A stretch of DNA of 5,786 nt. It comes from Candidatus Scatousia excrementipullorum (GTDB lineage: Bacteria > Cyanobacteriota > Vampirovibrionia > Gastranaerophilales > Gastranaerophilaceae). The stretch spans positions 1 through 5,786 of the forward strand of contig JADIND010000128.1 of NCBI GenBank assembly GCA_017694215.1, read 5' to 3'. Below, one piece after another: positions 1 through 5,690 of the stretch. Position 1 is the stretch's first letter; each line of letters begins with the position of its first letter. The translations under genes were made by a program, and so were the position numbers. Below the pieces are notes generated by a model that was not told the origin of the DNA, did no database searches, and saw only the letters and a program-made list of their open reading frames with translations.

Positions 1-43
1 CAATAATAATCCCTTCTTATACTCTTAATATTCTATTATAAAG

Positions 44-72
44 TTGATATATTGGCAAATCGTTTATAAAAT
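44..72 (+). promoter_or_regulatory. Sigma70-type promoter of the YkgJ-like gene (predicted leaderless)
   Basis: The -35 box TTGATA is at 44-49 and the -10 box TAAAAT at 67-72, with a 17-bp spacer. The overlapping TATAAA at 65-70 is an alternative -10. Only 6 nt separate the -10 box from the ATG at 79, so a normal start point about 7 nt downstream falls on the A of the ATG. There is no Shine-Dalgarno sequence between the two. The geometry matches the hisS promoter in this window exactly. The surrounding sequence is AT-rich, so chance -10 matches are easy; the support comes from the -35, the spacer and the ATG distance taken together. Confidence 0.6.
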
Positions 73-78
73 ATAAAT

Positions 79-468
79 ATGCTGGACTTTTTATTTTGTA
101 TAATTAACGAAATACGTTCTTATTTTGTGCCGGAGCAGGTGGTTTATGAAGTCACGGGCGAGTGCAAAAAATGCGGAAAATGCTGCAATTATATGTACAG
201 TGTTGACACGTATACGGAAAAGGAATTCAAGATTATGCAGTTTCTCTTTCCGGCATACAGGAGATTTTACATAACAGGGAAAGATGAAGAAGGGAACTTT
301 ATATTTGCCTGCAAACTCGTAACGCCGGAGGGCTTATGTTCCGATTACAAACACCGTCCGCGGATGTGCAGAAATTATCCTGCAAAAAGGGTTGCGTATA
401 AAGCAAAACTGCATGACGGCTGCGGGTATAAAGTCAATATTAAAACATTTGAAGATTATCTAAAATAA
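79..468 (+). CDS. YkgJ-family cysteine-cluster (CxxCxxCC) protein
   Basis: This 129-aa protein carries the signature of the YkgJ/UPF0153 family, whose cysteines are thought to chelate zinc or iron. Visible elements are C29-K-K-C32-G-K-C35-C36 near the N-terminus, then C78, C87 and the typical ending HRPRMCRNYP (residues 92-101, with C97), plus a late C115. The biochemical role of the family is not established; a cytoplasmic metal-binding or metal-cluster protein is the usual reading. The length is normal for a single-domain member. The start is well fixed: an in-frame TAA at 67-69 leaves no ATG, GTG or TTG upstream of 79, and the next in-frame ATG (residue 39) would remove the first cysteine cluster. 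There is no SD, and the promoter lies immediately upstream. It appears monocistronic and converges on the minus-strand operon ending at 550. Confidence 0.88.
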   Translation: MLDFLFCIINEIRSYFVPEQVVYEVTGECKKCGKCCNYMYSVDTYTEKEFKIMQFLFPAYRRFYITGKDEEGNFIFACKLVTPEGLCSDYKHRPRMCRNYPAKRVAYKAKLHDGCGYKVNIKTFEDYLK

Positions 469-481
469 ACATAATATCAAG

Positions 482-513
482 GGCGGCAGGTTTTATATTA
501 CAAACCTGCCGCC
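482..513. terminator. Strong GC-rich hairpin between convergent genes, no U-tract
   Basis: GGCGGCAGGTTT (482-493) and AAACCTGCCGCC (502-513) are perfect reverse complements: a 12-bp stem with an 8-nt loop. It starts 13 nt after the YkgJ-like stop and lies 36 nt beyond the stop of the minus-strand operon, so it probably shapes the 3' ends of both transcripts. Neither strand has a run of T after the stem (plus reads GGCTATCTCC, minus reads CTTGATATTATG). It is therefore not a classical intrinsic terminator. It may instead protect the RNA end, pause polymerase or work with Rho. Confidence 0.6.
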
Positions 514-549
514 GGCTATCTCCATATCTCGCTCTTTAAATCTTAACTT

Positions 550-777
550 TTATCTGGAAAAACCTTCATTATGGTATTTTAAAAGCCTTGCAAGATGCCA
601 TTCGCGTGCTTCTGCTTCTTCTATTGTGTTTTTAATATCTTCAAGTTCTGCAAGCAGGGTCTGCAAATCTTTTCTCTGCACAACATATGCCTGCTGCTGA
701 GCGGCATGAGGTTCGCCTGCTTCCGTCCAGCCCATTGAAAAACAGTTATTTTCAAAGAGTTCATTCATATCAAACAT
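550..777 (-). CDS. Small hypothetical protein (75 aa), second gene of a two-gene operon
   Basis: I do not recognise this protein. Starting at MFDMNELFENN, its C-terminal half is a predicted charged helix (about residues 36-70, rich in L, E, K and A, including LAELEDIKNTIEEAEAR) that could form a short coiled coil. The N-terminal part has a Cys and an alanine/glutamine-rich patch (AAQQQAY). There is no signal peptide or membrane segment. The start at 777 is chosen over an upstream in-frame ATG at 834 because a near-perfect SD (GGAGGG, 785-790) lies 7 nt before it, and the longer version would overlap the upstream gene. It follows the 70-aa gene after 19 nt on the same strand, so the two are almost certainly co-transcribed. 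Confidence 0.72.
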   Translation of the reverse strand: MFDMNELFENNCFSMGWTEAGEPHAAQQQAYVVQRKDLQTLLAELEDIKNTIEEAEAREWHLARLLKYHNEGFSR

Positions 778-784
778 ACACACA

Positions 785-790
785 CCCTCC
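785..790 (-). promoter_or_regulatory. Shine-Dalgarno site that fixes the start of the 75-aa gene
   Basis: The minus strand reads GGAGGG, 7 nt before the ATG at 777 and only 6 nt after the stop codon of the upstream gene (797-799). Placing the SD in the short gap between the two genes supports translation from 777 and suggests coupled expression. Confidence 0.8.
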
Positions 791-796
791 GCATAT

Positions 797-1009
797 TTAA
801 TCTTTTTGCGTAATAAACGAATGGAATAAATCAATCAAATCGAATTTGCCGTATTTTTCAGGTGCCGGCATTCCGTCATATTCGCTGTCGCCTGTTACCT
901 TATGTAAATCTCTTACCTGCTGATAGTCAAGCGAATCAAAATTGAAACTTGTCATTTCAGCGTAATCTACCATTAAATCTTCCATATCCATTACTTTTTT
1001 ATCTTTCAT
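797..1009 (-). CDS. Small acidic hypothetical protein (70 aa), first gene of a two-gene operon
   Basis: I do not recognise this protein. It is short and acidic, beginning MKDKKVMDMEDLMVDYAEM, with no cysteines, membrane segment or signal peptide. The middle (DYQQVRDLHKVTGDSEYDG) looks helical followed by a loop, and the C-terminus ends in an amphipathic stretch (FDLIDLFHSFITQKD). The start is supported by an SD reading AGGAG (1016-1020 on the minus strand) 6 nt before the ATG. The strong SD and the tight spacing to the next gene argue that it is a real gene. It is divergent from the GH57 gene, with which it shares a 213-bp intergenic region; no consensus promoter for it is obvious there. Confidence 0.7.
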   Translation of the reverse strand: MKDKKVMDMEDLMVDYAEMTSFNFDSLDYQQVRDLHKVTGDSEYDGMPAPEKYGKFDLIDLFHSFITQKD

Positions 1010-1064
1010 TACACACTCCTTTTTTGTGACTGATAACAGTTAAAGTATCGGAATGCTTTTTAAG

Positions 1065-1096
1065 AAACTTTAATATTTTAAATGTTGTTGTAACAT
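1065..1096 (-). promoter_or_regulatory. Possible promoter/operator of the 70-aa/75-aa operon (shared motif pair)
   Basis: On the minus strand ATGTTACA (1096-1089) is followed after 16 nt by TAAAGTTT (1072-1065), 55 nt before the start at 1009. The same two 8-mers, in the same order, occur before the 61-aa gene at 3461-3502 with a 26-nt gap. No good -35/-10 pair is visible here, so a regulated or weak promoter is only a suggestion. AT-rich sequence makes chance matches plausible. Confidence 0.25.
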
Positions 1097-1111
1097 AATT
1101 TTACATAGTAC

Positions 1112-1125
1112 CGTTAACTTTAACG
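1112..1125. repeat. Short palindrome upstream of the GH57 promoter
   Basis: CGTTAA (1112-1117) and TTAACG (1120-1125) are perfect inverted arms separated by 2 nt. A second inverted pair, GTACCG (1108-1113) and CGGTAC (1142-1147), overlaps the left arm and lies partly outside the palindrome. The palindrome is centred about 50 bp upstream of the GH57 -35 box, where an activator could sit. It is short and AT-rich, so function is inference. Confidence 0.3.
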
Positions 1126-1167
1126 AAAAAATATAGTTTTCCGGTACAAACAGTCTTTTGCATTCTG

Positions 1168-1195
1168 TTGAACAGTTGGACTTTTATGATATAAT
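1168..1195 (+). promoter_or_regulatory. Extended -10 sigma70 promoter of the GH57 gene
   Basis: The -10 box TATAAT (1190-1195) is perfect and preceded by the extended element TG at 1187-1188. The -35 box TTGAAC (1168-1173) is 16 bp upstream. Transcription should start near 1202, giving a leader of about 20 nt with GGAG at 1209-1212 as the ribosome site. An 11-bp palindrome, CTGTT-G-AACAG (1165-1175), covers the -35 box and could be an operator. Confidence 0.75.
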
Positions 1196-1222
1196 TATCG
1201 TGAAAAACGGAGTTAAGTTTTT

Positions 1223-3457
1223 ATGATGAGCCAGAATAAAAAATTATCAATAGCATTCTACTGGCACATGCATCAGCCTGTTTATCAGCTTTCGCCGGAA
1301 GGTGACTATCTGATGCCGTGGACAAGGCTGCATGCAGTCAAGGACTACCTTGATATGGTTACAATGATAGATGATTTTAAAAGTATCAAGCTTAACATCA
1401 ATCTTGTACCGGTTCTGCTGGATGCGTTTATTGACTATGGCGAAAAAGGCATGCACGATTTGCACTCAAGGCTCACTGTCACTCCTGTCGAAAATTTGAC
1501 CGCAGATGACAAAGAATTTATTCTGAACAATTTTTTTGATGCAAATTATCAGACAATGATTTTGCCGTATGAGGAATACAACCGGCTTTATCAAAAGCGT
1601 CAAAATCTTGTTGAGGTCGATATTAATGCATTTACGGACGATGAATACTCGGATTTGATGGCATTATTCAACCTTGTATGGTTTGATCCGGTTTATAAAA
1701 ACGATTACGTTGAATTGAGAAAACTTTTCAAAAAGAAAAAAGGTTATACACTTGAAGACAGATACCGTATTATTGATATTCAGCGTGACATTATAAGAAA
1801 GATTATTCCTGCTTACAGAAAATACGTACAGGAAGGTAAGATTGAAGTAACGACAAGCCCGTATTATCATCCGATTGTGCCGATACTTCTTGATATAAAA
1901 GGCATAAAAATCGAAGACCGTTCAGGGCTTCCCGCTGATTTGAAAATGCCGCTTGATGCCAAAATGCAGATTGATATGGCAAGAAAAAGAATTGAAGAGT
2001 TAATCGGTATTACCCCGAAAGGAATCTGGCCTTCCGAGCATTGCGTAAGCGGTAAAGAATTGGATTTATTCAAAGAAATGGGGTTTGAGTGGACTATTTC
2101 TGATGAGGGAATTCTTGCAAATTCGATTAACTTTGAATTTGTCAGAGATTTTAAAGGTTATGTGGAAGAACCTTACCATCTTGTAAAATCCTACGAGTAT
2201 AAAAACGGTCTGAAAGTTATTTTCCGTGATTCAATTATTCCGAATTTAATCGGGTTTGAATACCCGAATTTTGATTCCGAACTCGCTGCAAATGATTTGT
2301 ACGACAGAATTAAAGTTTTGCAGAGCAAACTTCTTTCTTCACCTGACGAAAATCATATTCTTACTATCGCAATGGACGGTGAAAACTGCTGGGAAAATTA
2401 CCCGCAGGACGGAATTACTTTTCTGAAAACCCTGTATTCTTTAATCGAAAAAGATGATTCTCTTGAAACTGTTTTAATCAGTGATTATATTGAAAAAGAA
2501 AAACACCACAAACCTCTGCCTAAAATTTCTGCGGGTTCGTGGATAAACAGAAATTTTAAACTCTGGATTGATGAGCCTATTAAAAATCTGGCATGGAATT
2601 ATCTGAAACGGGTAAGAGATGATTTTTGTGCACACGTAAAACAGAACCCTTACAATCCGAATATTGAACTTGCAAGACGCGAGCTTTTTATCTGCGAAGG
2701 CAGTGACTGGTTCTGGTGGTACGGAGAGCCGAATGATTCCGGCAAGGATAATATTTTTGATTATATTTTCAGAGAACATTTGAAAAATATTTATATTTAT
2801 CTTGGGCTGGAAGCTCCGGATTACCTTGATATACCGCTGTTATCAGCAATCACAAAACCTTCCAGATATCCGAAATGCGAAATAAAACCGGAACTGGACG
2901 GGCAGGACAAAAAAGGAGATGATTCATGGCTTAATGCAGGTTGTATCGATATTCCCGACGGGCCGGTTCTCAAAGAAAGCAAATTCTTTAACCGTATATG
3001 TTTTGGCTATGACAAGGATAATTTGTACCTGCGGTTCTATGTAAATAATTATCTGCGGGATAACCCGGAATTTTTCAAAAGAACTTATCAAATGTATATT
3101 TATATGAGAAATGCAAACAAAAAACATTCTCTTTCTCCAATCAGATTGATTAATAAGACGGAAAATATTCTGCCTGTAATAAAAGAAAAATTCCATAACG
3201 AGGTTCAGCTTTCCATAACCGGCGGCAGGCTGCAGTTTGTCCGGTTTATAAAAGCACAGCCTCATCATCTGTGGGTTATACAAAATTCCAAAGATATTTT
3301 TGCGGTTTATGACAAAGTTATGGACTTGAAAATTCCTTTTAAATCACTTGAAGTTGATGCGGGAGAAACTCTGGAATTTCTTTTTGTAACAGGAAAAATG
3401 GGCATTAGCGATGTGTTTATTCCGAACGAAATGCTGCTTTCAGTCAAACGTGATTAA
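1223..3457 (+). CDS. Glycoside hydrolase family 57 protein (alpha-amylase / glucanotransferase type)
   Basis: The 744-aa protein has the conserved GH57 regions in order: HMHQP (residues 15-19, region 1), TTSPYYHPIVP (210-220, region 2), GIWPSE (267-272, with E272 as the expected nucleophile) and AMDGENCWENY (383-393, with D385 as the expected acid/base). Family members cleave or transfer alpha-1,4-glucan chains with retention, so a cytoplasmic role in glycogen or maltodextrin metabolism is likely. Substrate and hydrolase-versus-transferase activity cannot be read from the sequence. Residues 492-499 (EGSDWFWW), followed by a conserved helical part, and a beta-rich C-terminal region (about 565-744) match the large COG1449-type members found in cyanobacteria and others; length is normal. 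There is no signal peptide. ATGs at 1223 and 1226 are both possible; GGAG at 1209-1212 is 10 nt from the first. It has its own promoter and no visible terminator before the 61-aa gene. Confidence 0.92.
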   Translation: MMSQNKKLSIAFYWHMHQPVYQLSPEGDYLMPWTRLHAVKDYLDMVTMIDDFKSIKLNINLVPVLLDAFIDYGEKGMHDLHSRLTVTPVENLTADDKEFILNNFFDANYQTMILPYEEYNRLYQKRQNLVEVDINAFTDDEYSDLMALFNLVWFDPVYKNDYVELRKLFKKKKGYTLEDRYRIIDIQRDIIRKIIPAYRKYVQEGKIEVTTSPYYHPIVPILLDIKGIKIEDRSGLPADLKMPLDAKMQIDMARKRIEELIGITPKGIWPSEHCVSGKELDLFKEMGFEWTISDEGILANSINFEFVRDFKGYVEEPYHLVKSYEYKNGLKVIFRDSIIPNLIGFEYPNFDSELAANDLYDRIKVLQSKLLSSPDENHILTIAMDGENCWENYPQDGITFLKTLYSLIEKDDSLETVLISDYIEKEKHHKPLPKISAGSWINRNFKLWIDEPIKNLAWNYLKRVRDDFCAHVKQNPYNPNIELARRELFICEGSDWFWWYGEPNDSGKDNIFDYIFREHLKNIYIYLGLEAPDYLDIPLLSAITKPSRYPKCEIKPELDGQDKKGDDSWLNAGCIDIPDGPVLKESKFFNRICFGYDKDNLYLRFYVNNYLRDNPEFFKRTYQMYIYMRNANKKHSLSPIRLINKTENILPVIKEKFHNEVQLSITGGRLQFVRFIKAQPHHLWVIQNSKDIFAVYDKVMDLKIPFKSLEVDAGETLEFLFVTGKMGISDVFIPNEMLLSVKRD

Positions 3458-3460
3458 CAA

Positions 3461-3502
3461 ATGTTACATATTGTAAATTTTACATAAAATATGCTAAAGT
3501 TT
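3461..3502 (+). promoter_or_regulatory. Inverted-repeat cluster and possible promoter of the 61-aa gene
   Basis: Directly after the GH57 stop lie interlocking inverted repeats: TTACA-TAT-TGTAA (3464-3476) and TGTAAA-T-TTTACA (3472-3484), which share the TGTAA arm. A weak promoter can be read as TTGTAA (3471-3476), 18 bp, then TAAAGT (3495-3500) with an extended TG at 3492-3493. The motif pair ATGTTACA (3461-3468) and TAAAGTTT (3495-3502) also occurs before the minus-strand operon at 1009. Another GTTACAT is at 3517-3523. The layout suggests a protein-binding site at a promoter, but the sequence is very AT-rich. Confidence 0.35.
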
Positions 3503-3546
3503 TTTTTATTACAGCCGTTACATGGAATAAGAAAAGGAAAGAATTA

Positions 3547-3732
3547 ATGGTTGATTTTAACGGTAATATTCCATCAGAACCCAAGGGACTGCCGCAGCTG
3601 GATAAAGATTACTGGCAGTCGCAAAAAAAGGCGGAAAAAACAGAGCCTAATCTGTTTGATAACTTAATAAAAACAAATTTTGATGTTGAAACGTTAAAAG
3701 ACATATCGGTTTTTACGTCAAAAGAAAAATAA
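3547..3732 (+). CDS. Small hypothetical protein (61 aa)
   Basis: I do not recognise this protein. It is hydrophilic and lysine- and aspartate-rich, with a proline-containing N-terminal part (NIPSEPKGLPQLDKDYW) that is probably disordered and a C-terminal stretch (NLFDNLIKTNFDVETLKDIS) that could form helices. There are no cysteines, signal peptide or membrane segment. The case for a real gene is a good SD (AAGGA, 3534-3538, 8 nt before the ATG), a clean intrinsic terminator 26 nt after the stop and possible promoter signals upstream. It is 89 nt downstream of GH57 on the same strand, so read-through from GH57 is also possible, since no terminator separates them. No function is proposed. Confidence 0.65.
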   Translation: MVDFNGNIPSEPKGLPQLDKDYWQSQKKAEKTEPNLFDNLIKTNFDVETLKDISVFTSKEK

Positions 3733-3758
3733 GTTTATATGATTCCTTGAATACAAAT

Positions 3759-3788
3759 AAAGACCTCCTGTGTGAAGAGGTCTTTTTT
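3759..3788 (+). terminator. Intrinsic terminator after the 61-aa gene, probably bidirectional
   Basis: AAAGACCTC (3759-3767) pairs with GAGGTCTTT (3777-3785): a 9-bp perfect stem with a 9-nt loop, followed by T's through 3788. On the minus strand the same stem is flanked by A's before and by TTTATTTG after. It could therefore also stop transcripts of the hisS operon that converge from the right. Confidence 0.9.
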
Positions 3789-3808
3789 ATATTTTCTGAA
3801 ACCTGTAA

Positions 3809-3830
3809 ACCGTTATTAAACGGTGTTTTT
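3809..3830 (+). terminator. Second, weaker hairpin with T-tract
   Basis: ACCGTT (3809-3814) and AACGGT (3819-3824) form a 6-bp stem with a 4-nt loop, followed by GTTTTT. It acts as a plausible back-up terminator for plus-strand transcription. On the minus strand it is followed only by TTTACAGG, so it would be weak in that direction. Confidence 0.5.
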
Positions 3831-3832
3831 AG

Positions 3833-3852
3833 CCGGCTAAAGTGCTTGCCGG
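3833..3852 (-). other. Short hairpin just beyond the hisS operon
   Basis: CCGGC (3833-3837) pairs with GCCGG (3848-3852) around a 10-nt loop, 11 nt beyond the stop of the last hisS-operon gene. There is no T-tract on the minus strand, so alone it is a poor terminator. It may mark the 3' end of the operon together with the two hairpins further left. Confidence 0.3.
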
Positions 3853-3863
3853 ATTTAATGTTT

Positions 3864-4052
3864 TTATTTTTTTATGTCATCTTTGATAACGATTAGGTTA
3901 TTCATAATTTTCATAGCACATGTCGGAAGCACAACATGTTCAAGCCCGTCTGCAATACTGAGAATTTTCCCCGCACCGAGTACAACTTCTTCTCCTTTGT
4001 ACGTAAATTTGTAATCAGTGTTTCTGTCTGAGCGAATAGTTACTTTGTCCAT
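3864..4052 (-). CDS. Small beta-rich hypothetical protein (62 aa), last gene of the hisS operon
   Basis: I do not recognise this protein. Alternating hydrophobic and polar residues (KVTIRSD, YKFTYKGEEVVLGAG, KIMNNLIVIKDD) suggest a small beta-sheet fold; there is a single Cys in the LPTCAMK segment and no membrane segment or signal peptide. The start is supported by an SD reading GAAAGGA (4060-4066 on the minus strand) 7 nt before the ATG. It lies 34 nt after the nucleotidyltransferase gene on the same strand with no terminator between, so it is probably co-transcribed with it and with hisS. It is not a HEPN-type protein, so it does not supply the usual partner of a minimal nucleotidyltransferase. 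No function is proposed. Confidence 0.68.
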   Translation of the reverse strand: MDKVTIRSDRNTDYKFTYKGEEVVLGAGKILSIADGLEHVVLPTCAMKIMNNLIVIKDDIKK

Positions 4053-4086
4053 TCTTTTTTCCTTTCGTTTTTATATTTTAACTCTA

Positions 4087-4422
4087 TTATTTATCTTCCA
4101 TAATCCCCAGAGGATTAAAAAACAAACCTTCTTCCATAACCTCTTTATATATATCCTCATCTTTTTCAAACTGTTCCTGTGTATAAGGATATAAGTCAAT
4201 ACTGACGTCAAGAGCGGTTTCTATTTTGCCTACAATAGGCCAGATTTGTTCGCGTTTTGACTTGTCCTCGGTTTCAAAAAGAGCGACAATTTCTATATCT
4301 TCATCTTCGTGTTCTTTGCCGTCGAGAAAGCTTCCGAAAAGATACAGTCCTTTGTAGTCGTCAAAAGTTCTTTTAAAAGCTATAGACAGCCGTTTTATTA
4401 CCTCATTAACATGACTTGCCAT
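4087..4422 (-). CDS. Minimal nucleotidyltransferase (MNT-like, Pol-beta superfamily)
   Basis: This 111-aa protein matches the minimal nucleotidyltransferase fold. G30-S31 opens the active-site loop, followed by the metal-binding segment E41-D42-I43-E44-I45-V46 and a third acidic residue in SIDLYPYT (D76). The C-terminal IYKEVMEEGLFFNP fits the usual end of the domain. Such enzymes transfer a nucleotide from an NTP to a protein or small molecule; many are the MNT half of HEPN/MNT toxin-antitoxin pairs. Two oddities stand out: the second Asp of the usual DxD is Glu (E44), and no HEPN gene is adjacent. The start has a near-consensus SD (AAAGGAG, 4432-4438 on the minus strand), 9 nt from the ATG. 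The gene follows hisS by 23 nt in the same operon. Activity and target are unknown. Confidence 0.82.
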   Translation of the reverse strand: MASHVNEVIKRLSIAFKRTFDDYKGLYLFGSFLDGKEHEDEDIEIVALFETEDKSKREQIWPIVGKIETALDVSIDLYPYTQEQFEKDEDIYKEVMEEGLFFNPLGIMEDK

Positions 4423-4445
4423 ACTTAAAAACTCCTTTATTTTAA

Positions 4446-5684
4446 TTACTTCAATTCATTGAGGATTTCAGTTCTGGAAACAGTGACCTGGGTTGAAGTT
4501 TCCAGATTTTTCACGGACACCGTATTATTTTTAATCTCGTCTTCGCCGAGAATAATTGCATATTTAGAGACTTTAGAAGCTTTTTCAAGCTGTTTTGTAA
4601 ATTTTTTATTAGCTAAATCAAATTCAACGCATTTTCCTTCACTGCGTAATTCTTCCGCCAGTTCAAACGCATCGGCAGGCGAATTTGAAACAATAAATCC
4701 GTCAAGAGGTTTCGGCTCAATTTTCGGCAGAAGTGAATTTAATCTTTCCATACCCATAGCCCAGCCGACAGCAGGCGTATCTTCACCGCCCAGATTTCTT
4801 ACAAGGCTGTCATATCTTCCGCCGCCGCAAACTGCATTTTGCGAACCAAGGTTGTTTGATTTTATCTCAAACACGGTTCGGTTATAGTAATCCAGCCCTC
4901 TTACGAGAAGTTTATTTTCAACATATTTGATATTTAATCTGTCGAGGTACGTTTTCAATTCTTTAAAGTGTTGTGCACATTCTTCACAGATAAAATCTGA
5001 GAGAATAACTTTTTTAATCTCAGGTTTATTAAATATTTCCTGACAGGATTCGACTTTGCAGTCGAGAAGTCTGAGCGGATTTTTTTCATAACGGTTCCGG
5101 CAATCTTCGCAAAGGTTGTCAAATTCCGGTTTTAAAACTTCTTTGATTTTTTGTTTATAAGCTTCGCGGCATTTCGGGCAGCCGAGAGAATTAATCTCGA
5201 CTTCCAAATCATTCAAACCGAGAGCTTTTAAATAATTAACGGCAAGTAAAATAGCCTCAGCATCAGCAGCAGGTTGTTTAATCCCGAACATTTCAATCCC
5301 TACCTGATGAAACTGACGCTGGCGTCCTGCCTGCGGGCGTTCATATCTGAACATCGGCCCTTTATACCAGAGTTTCACGGGAGCAGAGAGTCTTGACATA
5401 CCGTTTTCTATAAAAGAACGGACGACGCCTGCTGTATTTTCGGGACGGAGAGTCAATGAGCGGTCACTTTTTTCAAATGTGTACATTTCTTTATTTACAA
5501 TATCGGTAGTATCACCGACACCGCGTGCAAAAAGTTCGGTCGCTTCAAAAATCGGTGTGCGGATTTCTTTGTAACCATATTTCGTGAAAACTTTCAGAGC
5601 TGTTTCTTCCAGCCTGTGCCAGTTTTCTATATCCTGAGGTAAAATGTCTTTTGTCCCTTTAATCACGTTAATTATTTTTGTCAT
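4446..5684 (-). CDS. hisS: Histidyl-tRNA synthetase (HisRS)
   Basis: HisRS charges tRNA-His with histidine in the cytoplasm and is essential. From M at 5684 the protein is 412 aa, normal for the family. It starts with the typical IKGTKDILP (8-16), then LRPENT (79-84), motif 2 FRYERPQAGRQRQFHQ (112-127), the histidine-specific RGLDYY (262-267), GGGRYD (287-292) and motif 3 AVGWAMGMERL (305-315, R314). The C-terminal ~90 residues are the anticodon-binding domain. An insertion at about 169-236 has four Cys pairs (169/172, 192/195, 209/214, 233/236) that probably bind zinc, as in many bacterial HisRS. Translation from an ATG at 5747 would add 21 residues, but that ATG is upstream of a perfect promoter and the family start fits 5684. 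There is no SD, so the mRNA is predicted leaderless. It is the first gene of an operon with the nucleotidyltransferase and the 62-aa gene. Confidence 0.96.
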   Translation of the reverse strand: MTKIINVIKGTKDILPQDIENWHRLEETALKVFTKYGYKEIRTPIFEATELFARGVGDTTDIVNKEMYTFEKSDRSLTLRPENTAGVVRSFIENGMSRLSAPVKLWYKGPMFRYERPQAGRQRQFHQVGIEMFGIKQPAADAEAILLAVNYLKALGLNDLEVEINSLGCPKCREAYKQKIKEVLKPEFDNLCEDCRNRYEKNPLRLLDCKVESCQEIFNKPEIKKVILSDFICEECAQHFKELKTYLDRLNIKYVENKLLVRGLDYYNRTVFEIKSNNLGSQNAVCGGGRYDSLVRNLGGEDTPAVGWAMGMERLNSLLPKIEPKPLDGFIVSNSPADAFELAEELRSEGKCVEFDLANKKFTKQLEKASKVSKYAIILGEDEIKNNTVSVKNLETSTQVTVSRTEILNELK

Positions 5685-5690
5685 AAAGTC

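Noticed and set aside
778..834. 19-residue N-terminal extension of the 75-aa protein from an ATG at 834
   Set aside because: It would overlap the upstream gene, and the strong GGAGGG site points to the ATG at 777.
1089..1104. NtcA-type site (GTA-N8-TAC) before GH57
   Set aside because: The spacing is 9 rather than 8, and the second candidate near 3473 has only 5, so neither fits the cyanobacterial consensus.
2924..3283. 119-aa minus-strand open frame, with similar ones at 1247-1465, 1664-1870, 1867-2073 and 2474-2779
   Set aside because: All are antisense within the well-supported GH57 gene and look like by-products of its codon use.
4070..4075. TATAAA on the minus strand as an internal promoter for the 62-aa gene
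   Set aside because: No -35-like sequence is found at 16-18 bp, and the gap is simply AT-rich; co-transcription from hisS is simpler.
4459..4887. 142-aa plus-strand open frame
   Set aside because: It lies wholly antisense within hisS, has no visible start signals and encodes no recognisable domain.
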